A program made the position numbers and the translations under genes. The notes beneath the pieces are model-generated. The model saw nothing but the letters and a program-made list of their open reading frames with translations. It did no database searches and had not been told where the DNA came from. From NCBI RefSeq assembly GCF_000614125.1, contig NZ_BAKJ01000040.1:1-45622 (forward strand): a stretch of 45,622 nt of DNA, given 5' to 3'. Of this stretch, positions 27,008 to 36,443 are shown in pieces (position 1 is the first letter of the stretch; every line of letters begins with the position of its first letter). Source of the stretch: Bacteroides rodentium JCM 16496. GTDB lineage: Bacteria; Bacteroidota; Bacteroidia; Bacteroidales; Bacteroidaceae.

Positions 27008-28467
27008 TCACTTGTTTTGGTTCATCGCTATGCGTGCCTGAAGTTCCCAGGTACGGATGCGGTCTTTGTAGAGGTTGTGTCCGTTCATTTTCACGATGTC
27101 CAGTGAGGCATCGGAGTTGTCATCCCAGCGGCGGCAGAGGTAGACTACGTCGTACACGCGTCCTATCTGGTACTGGCGGGAGAAGTTCAGTCCCAGTGCA
27201 TAGTCTTCGCCATAGCTGGTATTGGGTACTTTCACTTCGCGCAGCACCGGGGTATAGAAGGCGCGCGGGGCACCCAGACCGTTGATGCGGAGGGCGTTGT
27301 TGCGTCCGTTTGCCGGAGTCCATTCCTTGTGGTCGATGATGCCCGGAGCAATCATGTTCATGTTGAAGTCCGTCATCATATAGGTGCCTACTACCATGGC
27401 ACAGTTCTGCTCGTAGAAGGCGCGGACCATGATGGCGAGTGTATTTTCGTCTTTGTATACGTCATCGCTGTCCAGCTGCACGGCAAACTTGCCGCACTTG
27501 GGTGGTGTACCCCCATATTCCAGCAACCGCCGATGCCGAGGTCGGTACGTTCGGGGATGATATGGATAAGGCGTTCGTCATCCTTGAATTCATCAATGGC
27601 CTCCGTAGTGCCGTCTGTGGAATGGTTGTCGATGATGATAAGATTGTATTTAAAGTCTGTCTTTTGCATCAATACAGATTTGATGGCGTCACGGATGGTA
27701 CGGATGCGGTTGCGTACCGGGATGATGACGGAGGCCTCATATTCGAAGTTGCCGGCGGAGAACTCAATCTTCTTGAACTCCGGTGCCAGATACCCCCCGA
27801 TTTCTTTCAGATGTTCGGTACATGCCTGCTCCATCTCAATCTGGCGGTCACGGTTTTTGGGGTCCACGTAGTCGAAAATCTTTTCGCCGCTTTTGCGGGT
27901 ATCGTTTTCCACCTCGCTGTACAGATATTCGTTGATATGTACCAGGTCTGAATACTGGCTCAACTTCAGACGCAAGTCGTAAAGGCCGGCAAATTTATAA
28001 TCGGACTTCATGCGTTCGGCAGCTTGTTTCAGTTTTCTGGTGTCGAACAACAATACAGAGCCGAAGTTGAAATCATCCCTTAATGAACCGAACTGGTAGT
28101 CGATTACCGGAGCGTTGGTCTGCTTGCCGTCTGCGATTTGGTAGTGGTCGGCATACACCATACCGGCACCTGAATCTTCAAGAATATGTATCATACGCTC
28201 CAGGGCAAACATGCCCATTTCGAGCGTGGTCTCTTTGGTATAGAGCAAGGTGTAGTCTCCTTTGGCCAAGAAAGCGATGGTCTGCATGGTCATACTGCCG
28301 AAAGGGTACTTTTCCCAGAGGCGTCGGCAGCCCGGAAGCGGGTCCAGTTCCGCATCGGTGGTTATTAAACAAATGTCCTTTACCAAACCGGTGGCTTGCA
28401 AATTCTCTACTGTTTTTTCTACTTGTTCTTTTCCTGCGTAGGGAAGAAAGCAACTGATTTTATTCAT
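27008..28467 (-). CDS. GT-A fold (family 2-like) glycosyltransferase (frameshift near 27502)
   Basis: A 486-residue protein after repair, without clear membrane segments. The C-terminal half is a family-2-type domain: 'ASVIIPVRNRIRTIRDAIKSVLMQ', 'LIIIDNHSTDGTTEAIDEF', 'RTDLGIGGCWNMGV' and the metal-binding D-x-D in 'VQLDSDDVYKDENTL'. The N-terminal ~220 residues resemble a second, partial GT-like domain ('KDICLITTDAELDPLPG', 'MVYADHY'). The frame breaks between 'NMGVHHP' and 'KCGKFAVQLDSDD'; one C lost from a CCCC run at 27499-27503 explains it. It is translationally close to DUF4922. Why a peptidoglycan salvage operon has a cytoplasmic glycosyltransferase is unclear. Confidence 0.8.
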
Positions 28468-28469
28468 GA

Positions 28470-28506
28470 TATATCTTTTAATTTTTAATTTTCAATTTTT
28501 AATTCT
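28470..28506. repeat. Short heptamer-type repeat (TTTTTAA units) between glycosyltransferase and metallophosphatase genes
   Basis: Tandem TTTTAAT/TTTTCAA/TTTTAAT units spanning the 24-base gap and reaching a few bases into the end of the metallophosphatase gene. It is the simplest, coreless form of the intergenic repeat family. Confidence 0.4.
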
Positions 28507-30350
28507 CAAAAGTCCCACTTCCCCGCTGGTTGCCGTGAACAGAACTTCGTGGCCGTTCAACGGAACTACGGTACTGATGAGTGAATTTCCTATTTTATGT
28601 TTCCACAGTACCTTGCCTGTTTTTCCTTCCAGTGCGAAGATAAGTCCTTCTTTGGTACTGCCAAACATTACCCCCTCTTTTTCCACTTGCATGGAGGGGG
28701 CATGCTCATAACCGAAACCTACATGGGTTGCCCACAACTCCCGCGGAGTATCTCCTTGAGCTGCATAGCAGACAATACTGTCGTTCATCGTTTTGCTGTA
28801 GATACGTTCACCGTCTTCGGAAAGTCCGATGGTCTCGCGCACCATGGACTGGAAGGTGCGCCACACGGTATTGCCCGTATGGATGTCTATGGCGGTCATG
28901 GCGCGTTGCGGTCGGTAATGAATACTTTGCCGTCGGCAGCTACCGGCCATACGGCGGCAGGAGAGAAGTGCATGCGGGTCAGTCCGCCCGTCCATTTCCA
29001 CAACTCACGTCCGTCAGTCTTGTTCAGGGCATACAGTGTATTGTCCCATGCGCCGAAGATGACTTTGTCTTCCGTCACCAACGGCTTGGTTTCGATGTAG
29101 CCCTTCACGCCGGTGTAGGCCCAGATTACTTTTCCCGTATGGATGTCTATGGCGCGGAAAGTGGCATCACTGGCACCTATGTAGGCGGTACCGTTTGCGA
29201 TGGTCACGGCTCCGAGTACCGGTTCGGCAGCTTTTACCGTCCAGAGCAGGTTGCCGTCTTTGGCGTTCAATCCGTAGATGTGGCGGTCGGCAGACCCGAA
29301 TACAACGATACCTTCGCTTACGGCCGGGGTACCGACAATGCGTTTGCCGGATTCAAAGCTCCATAGCTTTTTGCCGTTTTTCAGGACGTAGGCTGTCAGC
29401 CGTCCCATATCGTCTCCTACGAACACTTTATCTTTTTCTACGGCGGGCGAGCAGTAAATGCCTGCGCCCGTCTGTACCATCCATTGTTCCTTTACTTTCG
29501 GATATTCCTTGTTGACCGAGAAGTCGGGATATTTCTCCGCTTTTCCATTGCGGTCGTAATATTGCCCGGCCAGCGAGAAGGCAGCCCATTGCTTCTTAGG
29601 CTCGCCGATACGTTGCGTGTATACACGGATGGAGTCTTTGGTTACTTCGTAAATGCCGTAACCCGGTTTTCCTTCTTTGTCGCGCAGGTTGCTGCGCATC
29701 AGTACGCCCGGAATGCCGTCATAACGTAAATCCCGGTTGCTGTGATAATGCCCGCCGATAAACAGACGCACGTTGTAAGGGCGGACGGCATCCGTCACCT
29801 CATACCAGTTGTCCACATCCCCGTCCATTAGCGGGTAGTGGGTGACAAGTATCACCGGTTTGTCTTTACCGTTTTTCTCCATTTCCTCCGTCATCCAACG
29901 GATGTCTTGCGGCACTACATGCCCATAGGCCATACGCATCAGCGGACCGGAGTTGAAGCCGAGGAAAAGGAATCCCTTATGTTCGAACTCAAAGCGTTCG
30001 CCGCCAAAGATTTCTCCGAAAGCGGTGCAGCCGGAGTCGCTCCATTTCGTTTCATGGTTGCCGAGGGCTACGTGGTAGGGCACTTTCAGCAAGTCAAGGC
30101 ACGATTTCACTTTTTCCATGGTGGCACGGTCGCCTTCTTCGGTCAGGTCGCCTGTCACCAGGACAAAGTCGATACTGTCGGTGGCATTAATCTGTGCTAT
30201 GGAACGCAGCAAGTCCTCAGTGGGGTTCGGATTGTTCGGGGTCAGATGAATGTCTGTCAGTTGGGCAAAACGGAATGTCCCTTGCTGTGCCTGCATCCCC
30301 AGGGGGAGCAGGCAAGCCATCAGGACGATTATTAACAGTCTTCTGTTCAT
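28492..30350 (-). CDS. Exported metallophosphatase fused to PQQ-like beta-propeller (frameshift near 28911)
   Basis: A 619-residue protein after repair, with signal peptide 'RRLLIIVLMACLLPLGMQAQ'. The N-terminal calcineurin-like phosphoesterase domain has all metal motifs: 'AQLTDIHLTP' (D-x-H), 'LVTGDLTEEGD' (GD), 'VALGNHETKW' (GNHE), 'ILVTHYPLMDG' (H) and 'IGGHYHSN' (GHxH). From about residue 270 there are beta-propeller blades with repeated 'W--ALD--TG---W'-like patterns ('AIDIHTGKVIWAYTG', 'LNAKDGNLLWTVK', 'LEGKTGKVLWKHK'). The frame breaks after 'DGKVFITD'; adding one C gives 'ITDPQRAMTAIDIHTG'. It would act in the periplasm on a phosphate ester, perhaps from wall or nucleotide-sugar debris; the propeller may bind the ligand. 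Confidence 0.83.
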
Positions 30351-30370
30351 AGATGATGATTGGTTGAATA

Positions 30371-33300
30371 TTACTTGTTGTCATTGAAGAATGTCAGTAC
30401 AGCATTCATGAATGCCTCTCTTTCAGAATCAGTGCGTATGGATTCGAAGGGGAATCCCAGTACACAAGTCTTGTAGTCGCCTTGGTAGGCCACACCGGCA
30501 CTCAGGTTGTTTTCAGAATACCGCATCACGGTGTGTGCATCTTTGGTTGCCGGTTCAATGGCGTCCGGTGATTCCACCACATACGAATCGGCATTCAACT
30601 CATTGTGATAGGTATAGTTTCCTGAAAAGGCGGGGAACGGAGAAGCTACGCTTTTCACCTTACCCATTGTAGCCGCTTGTCCCACACGCCACTTATATTT
30701 CAGTACTTCCATTGCAAATTTCTTGTCGGCTTCGTCGGCGGTTGCAAGGCGGTTGTCCCATAAATCCGTTCCTACAAAAGCGCCCGAAACAAAGATATTT
30801 CCACCTTGCTTACAATAAGCCGCAATAGCCTCCTGCATCGGTTTGCTGAAAGTCTTGAACTCCAACGGTTTTACGCTTCCCCGTCCCATTTTGGTCTGGC
30901 ACTGCTTCCCAAGTATCAAGTCCACATACCTATACTCCCTCATATCCACCGGAGTATTTCTATCTCCCCTCCCTGCGGGGGAGAGGCTTTCATTACTAAC
31001 CGATACAAACGAATACCCCGCTTTCAGGATAGCGGCACCATGTATGGCAGGATAATCGAACGTATTTCCTGCGATGACTTGGGTCTCGTAATTTCCATAA
31101 CTGTCGCCGAAACCGGAGGCGTCGTCGTCCATCCAGGGAATGGAACGGCGGTATTCCTTCATCTTGCCAATGTAGCTGATGTCCCGGATATAGGGGACCC
31201 CGTGGTCCTGCTCATCCAGAAATCCGGCAAGGAGGGTGTCGGCGGGGGCGGGTGCCGTAAAGTCGGCAGGGGCACTGATACGGTCGAATCCGTTTATCAC
31301 CAATACGGTACCTTTGGAATTAAACGCCCGTCCGGCGGAAAGAATTTCGGAAGGGAAACTTTCACCGCCCTTGTTGACAGCAGTAACCTTGTAGCTGCAT
31401 ACCATGCCGGCGGGGAGCGTGGTTCGGTAACTGTTGCCGTCCACCAATACTCCGTTGTCGAAATCCCCGTCGCCGATACGGGTATAAACAATGTATTTCT
31501 CTGCTACGGCAGTCGGTTCCAACGCATCCGCTACGGGTTGCCAGGTCAGTTCCACTTCGTTCTCGCTGGTCATGCGCAAGGCCATGTGGTCTACCGGTAA
31601 CGGTTGCACTACATAATCCATGTTGTATTGTGAGCAGAGGAACTGAAGCATACCTTTATAGATAGCGCGGCTTACGGTGAAACGGAAACGCGGGTCCAGT
31701 CCGTAGCGCATATCCGCAAAGTTCTGATGGGAAAGCAGTTCGAGCAGCATGGTCGGTACGCGGGGTACACGGGCCTCGTAGTAGGATTGGTTCCATTTGC
31801 CGCGGCGTGTCCATTGGGGTTCGTAAAGGGTACGCACATCGCGCACGATGTTGGACTGAATCAAGTCTGTCAGGTCGTGGCTCAGGTAGCGGGATGCTCC
31901 GTTGGCGAACTCCTCATTGTAGGCGTTGGTATAGTAGATGCCGAGTGTACCGATGTAGAATCGTTCAGGGTGGTTCCCGCATCGGAGTGGAAGGCAAAGG
32001 CCATGTTGACGGGAATGTTCAGCCCTTTTTCCGTCGGGTTCACGGTAGAACCTCCGGAAAGGTAATTCACCCAGATACCACGGCATTTATAGTCGTCCGT
32101 GTAGTCATTCTTGCCGTTGCTTTCAGAATATACGCTATCCGGTATGCCTGCCCATTGCAGCCAGTAACGGGCAGCTTCGCAGAAGCGGGGATAGTTGGAT
32201 AGTTGATAATTGATAGTTGATAATGGAGAATGGTCTGCACGGTCTTGAATGTCGCCTGCATGGGTGTTTTGCAGGTTGCGGGTGTCGGAGCTTTTCAGGT
32301 TTTCCGTAGCGCCCTCATTGGAGATGCGGCGGGCAATGTTCCCCATACCGCCGCCAATCTTCACAGCGTCGGCGGTGATGACTCTGCCTGCTTTGGATGA
32401 GAGGTTGCTCAGAACCACTTTGCATGCATTGTTCCGGCCGGCATTGAAGCCGAAGGTACCGAGGTAAATCCAGGTGCCGCCTCCCATTTGCTGGTTTACC
32501 TTGAACTGCGTGGTGCCGCCTTTGTGATAGACGGTGTAAAGGGCATCGTCCGAGCTGTTTGGCAAGGTTTGGTAAGAGACGTATACGGCGTATTGTCCGG
32601 TCGAAGGGATTTCGGGAATCCATTCGGCGGTGCTTGCGTTTCCTTTCTTGATGGTTTCTATGGCGCGGTAGGTGCCTTCCTTGAAAGGATTCTCAAAGTC
32701 TATGTATTGGGGGCGCAGGTGGGCGAAGCCTTGTCCTGCTCCCTGGCTCCAGAGCTTGTCACCGGAATTTTCTGTATAGACGGAACGGCCGGTCAGGCAA
32801 CCGTCATTGTCTACAATGACTTCTGCCGTCTGGCAATCGCGTTCGCGGGGAAGCAGCACATTGGCACCGGCATTTTCCAACATCGGTACGAGGAAGGGCA
32901 ATACGTAGCTCTGGGTGTAGAGGTCTTCCACTGTCTGGAAGATACGCGCACGCTGCCATTCCCAGCGGTCAAGTTTTGGTTCGTAGTACCAGCCGTGGCT
33001 TTGCCATAGGGCGATGTGCCGGTTATACAAACCGTTGGTGGGGGTGTAGGGGGAAGAAACGTCGGTAACCAGAGGCTTGGAAGCGACGGGGCTGAATGTC
33101 TTCGCCTTTTTGTCTTTTTTACTGCGCAGGGCTTGGGGAACCAGTTCTTCGATGCTGCGCTTGTTGGTACGGATCTGCAGCTTGTATTTGGCAAATTCCG
33201 CCGGCAGCAGGGCGCTTACGCCTTGGTAGATTTCGGCCACATTGTCCTCACGGAAAGGAATATAGGCACAGTTCATGTTGGCAAACAGTTGCAGTGTGTT

Positions 33301-33480
33301 TCCTTCCACAGCCACTGAGTCGATGCTGATACGTCCTACTGAGATTTCTTTCCGTGCGGTGGTATCCAGAAATCTTCCGATTGCCTGGCGGACATCCGTC
33401 GGAAGTCCTTGCGCGCCTCCCGCGTGGGGGAAGAGGGAGGCGGCAAGCAGACTAAGTAAAAACTGACGTCTTACATTCAT
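30371..33480 (-). CDS. Exported N-acetylmuramoyl-L-alanine amidase-like protein with golvesin-like and Fn3-like domains (frameshift near 31960)
   Basis: A protein of 1036 residues after repair, with signal peptide 'RRQFLLSLLAASLFPHAGGAQ'. The order of parts is a helical N-terminal region, then an Amidase_3-type domain discontinuous in sequence ('HIALWQSHGWYYEP', 'WEWQRARIFQTVEDLYTQSYV', later 'VNMAFAFHSDAGTT'), with a golvesin-like beta domain inserted ('IPSTGQYAVYVSYQTL', 'GGGTWIYLGTFGFNAG'), then an Fn3-like stretch and a C-terminal domain. The frame breaks after 'SDAGTTLND' and resumes at 'YIGTLGIYYTNAYNEEFANG'; one base lost at 31956-31963 fits. Both repeat families occur in it (32190-32247, 30964-30988). 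It probably strips stem peptides from MurNAc; the often-seen name xanthan lyase seems unlikely. Confidence 0.8.
30964..30988. repeat. Short GC-rich hairpin of the CCTCTCCCC family inside the amidase gene
   Basis: CTCCCC-TCCCTGC-GGGGGAG followed by AGGCT, the same end sequence as the larger elements but only one hairpin. It is read in frame as 'ESLSPAGRGDRN' between 'SFVSVSN' and 'TPVDMREYRYVD'. Confidence 0.65.
32190..32247. repeat. One-armed heptamer repeat inside the amidase gene
   Basis: Tandem ATAGTTG/ATAATTG/ATAGTTG units then a core TGGTCTGCACGGTCTTG that resembles the core of the other coding copies. No right arm is seen. It is read in frame as 'DIQDRADHSPLSTINYQLSN', comparable to the inserts in the serine hydrolase and FAD/Fe-S genes. 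Confidence 0.6.
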
Positions 33481-33495
33481 AGATGATGTATTAAG

Positions 33496-34950
33496 TTAAT
33501 TGTTCTTTTTATCTTTCTTAATCAACAGACAGAGACCGATGAAAGTGAACAGTGCATTGAAAATCAGCAATTCGTAGCTGAATTGATAACCTCCGAACCA
33601 GGCTTCGGAATTTTTCTGCAGAATGAAGCAGAGAACCGGGGAGGCGATGGCAACCAGCGGGATGTACTTGTCACGCACTTGTTGTTTCATGAAGATGCCG
33701 AAAGCAAACAACCCCAGGATAGGACCGTAGGTATAGCTTGCCAAAATATATACAGCGTCGATGACACTGGTGTTGTTGAGAAGATTGAATACGAAAATGG
33801 TGATTCCCATGACAACCGCCATGCCGATGTGCACTTTCTTGCGCATCTTCACCACCGTCTCTTCCGACTTGCCTTTCGTTCCCAGAATGTCTACGGTGAA
33901 GGAAGTGGTCAGCGCGGTGAGTGCCGAGCCTGCGGCTGAATAGGCAGAAGAAATCAGGCCGATGATGAACAGTATGCCCACAATGGCAGGGAAATAGTTG
34001 CCGGTGGCAATCAGCGGGAATAGTTCGTCACTCTTCTCCACAGAAATCTGCTGGTTGGCGGCAAAGATGTAGAGCAGCACGCCCAGCATCAGGAAGAGCA
34101 GGATGACGAAGAACTGCGAAATGACGCTGGTAATCATGTTCTTCTGTGAGTCCTTGAAGTTCTTGCAGCTCAGGTTGCGCTGCATCATGTCCTGGTCCAG
34201 CCCGGTCATGGCAATCATGGTGAAGGCGCCGGCGAGGAACTGCTTGAAGAAGTACTGCTTGCTGTTCACATCGTCGAAGAAGAAGATGCGGGACATGTCA
34301 CTGTCGGCAATGGTGCTTACCATACCGATAAATGACAGATTGAGGTCGGAAGCGATATACCAGATGCAGAGTACGACCGACACCACCAGACAGAATGTCT
34401 TCAAGGAGTCTGTCCAGATAAGAGACTTCACGCCACCCTGGAAAGTGTACAACCAGACCAGTGCCACCGTGATGGCCACGTTCAGCAGGAAAGGCAGTCC
34501 GAAAGGTTCGAATACCAGCAGTTGCAACGTCAGGCATACGAGGAACAGACGGACAGCGGCACCGAGCATTTTGGAGATGAAGAAGAACCAGGCACCCGTG
34601 CGGTAGGAAGACATGCCGAAACGGTTCTCCAGATATTCGTAGATGGATACCAGGTTCATTTTGTAGAACAGTGGTACCAGCAGATAGGCTATGATGAGCT
34701 GTCCGGCAATGAAGCCCAACACCATTTGCAGATAGCCGAAGCTGCTGGCGGCAACCATGCCGGGTACAGATACATAGGTCACACCCGAAATGGCGGAACC
34801 GACCATGGCGAACGCCACGACATACCAGGATGACTTGCGGTTACCCACAAAGAAGCCGGCGTTGTCTGCCTTCCTTCCTGCAATATAGGATACCGTGAAC
34901 AGTATTGCGAAGTAGGCGGTGATGGTGATGATTACGGATAGGGGAGTCAT
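33496..34950 (-). CDS. Sodium:solute symporter (SSS family)
   Basis: A 484-residue inner-membrane protein with about thirteen helices and an intact frame. 'YIAGRKADNAGFFVGNRKSSWYVVAFAMVGSAISGVTYVSVPGMV' at the start, 'TFQGGVKSLIWTDSLKTF' and 'GLISSAYSAAGSALTALTTSFTVDI' in the middle are SSS hallmarks; the last includes the Na+-site Ser/Ala positions. SSS members carry sugars, sialic acid, amino acids and similar solutes with Na+. In this operon it follows the amidase direction by 15 bases and may import free amino sugar or peptide parts released outside the inner membrane. Confidence 0.88.
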   Translation of the reverse strand: MTPLSVIITITAYFAILFTVSYIAGRKADNAGFFVGNRKSSWYVVAFAMVGSAISGVTYVSVPGMVAASSFGYLQMVLGFIAGQLIIAYLLVPLFYKMNLVSIYEYLENRFGMSSYRTGAWFFFISKMLGAAVRLFLVCLTLQLLVFEPFGLPFLLNVAITVALVWLYTFQGGVKSLIWTDSLKTFCLVVSVVLCIWYIASDLNLSFIGMVSTIADSDMSRIFFFDDVNSKQYFFKQFLAGAFTMIAMTGLDQDMMQRNLSCKNFKDSQKNMITSVISQFFVILLFLMLGVLLYIFAANQQISVEKSDELFPLIATGNYFPAIVGILFIIGLISSAYSAAGSALTALTTSFTVDILGTKGKSEETVVKMRKKVHIGMAVVMGITIFVFNLLNNTSVIDAVYILASYTYGPILGLFAFGIFMKQQVRDKYIPLVAIASPVLCFILQKNSEAWFGGYQFSYELLIFNALFTFIGLCLLIKKDKKNN

Positions 34951-34959
34951 AATGTTTAT

Positions 34960-35088
34960 TTACAATTTATTCATTTACAATTTACAATTTGCCATGCGGC
35001 GTTTCTTTAGTATAAACTGTTGTACCTTCCCATTTACTTTTGAATTGTACCTTCTCTGAAATAGTACATTGTAAATAGTGAATTGTAC
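34960..35088. repeat. Intergenic heptamer-arm repeat between NamZ copy 2 and the symporter
   Basis: ATTTACA-type units on the left, a core TGCCATGCGGCG (34990-35001), a looser middle with TTGTACCTTC twice, then right-arm units of ACATTGT/AATTGTAC. It fills the largest gap near the operon head and may act on transcript folding. Confidence 0.55.
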
Positions 35089-35094
35089 ATGTCT

Positions 35095-36261
35095 TTATTC
35101 TTCATAGAGCAGGTAGGGCTTGCGCTGTACCTTGAATTTCTCTACGTCGTCTTTCCATCTTGCCTTGATTTCTTCGGCGCTCTTTCCTTCCTTTATCATT
35201 TTGCGCACGTAGTCGGTGCCTATCAGCAGTTCGAAGAAGGAACGGAAGAAGTGGTCGTCCATGTTCAGATTCCGGTAAGCGTCTATCACGTAGCTCAGGT
35301 CGATACCGCGTTTCCAGATTTCCTCGTCGCTCATGTTGCTTAGGTTCACGCCGTGGCAAAGCTTGCCCAGCTGGGGCGGATTCTTGGCTCCGGGAACACT
35401 GCGCGGGGTGAAGCTGTAGCTGTAGCCCGTCATGTTGGGATGCCCGTAGACCTGGAAGGGGAGGTCGGTTCCTCTTCCCAGACTGACCGGAGTGGCCTCG
35501 AAGTAGCAGGTCGAGGGGTACAGATAGATGGACTTCATGTTCGGCAGATTGGGGACGGGGGGAATCGGCAGCTTGTATAGGGTCTGGTGCGTATAGTTCT
35601 TGCAGGGAATGACGGTCAGGTCGCAAGTGCGTGACGCCGGCAACCAGCGTTCGCCGTTTACCATCAGGCCCAGTTCGCCCAGCGTCATGCCGTGCACCAC
35701 GGGAATCGGCAGCCAACCTACACCGGATTTATACTTCATGTCCAGTATCGGGCCGTCCACGTAGTGCCCGTTCGGATTGGGGCGGTCCAGTATCAGCATC
35801 TTACGGTTGTATTCTGCACAAGCGTCCATCAGCCGGCACATAGAGGCATAATAAGTATAGAATCTCAAGCCTACATCCTGGATGTCTACCACAAGGATAT
35901 CGAACTTGCGCATGGATGCTTCGCTTGGTTTTCCGGATTTCCCGTCGTACAGCGAGAGGATAGGTACTCCGGTCTTCTTGTCTACCGAGCTGGACACGTG
36001 TTCGCCTGCGTCGGCATCTCCTCTGAAACCGTGTTCAGGGGAGAAAATGGCTACTACATTGAACTTGTTTTCCAGCAGAATATCCAGCAGATGCTTGTCT
36101 CCTATCATTCCTGTATGATTGGAGAATATGGCAATTCGTTTATCTTTTAGGATTGGAAAATACTCGGAAGTCTGTTCATCACCTAAAATAACTCGTTCTT
36201 CTTGTGCCCGGCACAGTAAAGAACTACATAGCACAAAGGCTAAAAGCAGCAGTTTCTTCAT
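35095..36261 (-). CDS. NamZ-like exo-beta-N-acetylmuramidase (DUF1343, GH171), copy 2
   Basis: A 388-residue exported protein, the first gene of the peptidoglycan operon. The ATG at 36261 is chosen over earlier in-frame starts because it begins the signal peptide 'KKLLLLAFVLCSSLLCRAQ' and lies 33 bases after a -7 box. Motifs match copy 1: 'IFSPEHGFRGDADAGEHV', 'ILVVDIQDVGLRFYTYYASMC', 'LILDRPNPNGH', 'VVHGMTLGELGLMVNGE' and 'YFEATPVSLGRGTDLPFQ'. The frame is intact. NamZ enzymes release MurNAc from non-reducing ends and need NagZ or glucosaminidase partners, which are not encoded in this window. Confidence 0.9.
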   Translation of the reverse strand: MKKLLLLAFVLCSSLLCRAQEERVILGDEQTSEYFPILKDKRIAIFSNHTGMIGDKHLLDILLENKFNVVAIFSPEHGFRGDADAGEHVSSSVDKKTGVPILSLYDGKSGKPSEASMRKFDILVVDIQDVGLRFYTYYASMCRLMDACAEYNRKMLILDRPNPNGHYVDGPILDMKYKSGVGWLPIPVVHGMTLGELGLMVNGERWLPASRTCDLTVIPCKNYTHQTLYKLPIPPVPNLPNMKSIYLYPSTCYFEATPVSLGRGTDLPFQVYGHPNMTGYSYSFTPRSVPGAKNPPQLGKLCHGVNLSNMSDEEIWKRGIDLSYVIDAYRNLNMDDHFFRSFFELLIGTDYVRKMIKEGKSAEEIKARWKDDVEKFKVQRKPYLLYEE

Positions 36262-36293
36262 AATAGTATTATTAAGGAGGACGTTGTTTGCAA

Positions 36294-36301
36294 CAAAGAT
36301 A
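36294..36301 (-). promoter_or_regulatory. -7 promoter box of the peptidoglycan salvage operon
   Basis: TATCTTTG on the minus strand (CAAAGATA on plus) matches TAnnTTTG exactly. It lies 33 bases before the NamZ copy 2 start, and a TTTG 20 bases upstream (start to start) can serve as a -33 element. Confidence 0.75.
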
Positions 36302-36312
36302 CGTTTTATTTT

Positions 36313-36339
36313 AATATCAAAAACACTTATTTTGATATT
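36313..36339. promoter_or_regulatory. Candidate operator: perfect 10-bp inverted repeat over the -33 region
   Basis: AATATCAAAA (36313-36322) and TTTTGATATT (36330-36339) are exact inverses with a 7-base spacer. The promoter-proximal half overlaps the probable -33 TTTG of the salvage operon, so a dimeric regulator bound here would touch RNA polymerase. No regulator gene lies beside it. Confidence 0.6.
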
Positions 36340-36443
36340 TTTTACATTATCAATCATAATTTGCAAATAGGCCACTGTTCACCTTATTAAATGGTGGTTG
36401 AGCTGCATCAGCTGCGTATTCACTTCGTATAGGAAGGATGTTC

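Noticed and set aside
30371..33480. Xanthan lyase function for the large exported protein
   Set aside because: That name is common for similar proteins, but the visible amidase-type segments and operon context fit N-acetylmuramoyl-L-alanine amidase better; no polysaccharide-lyase motif was seen.
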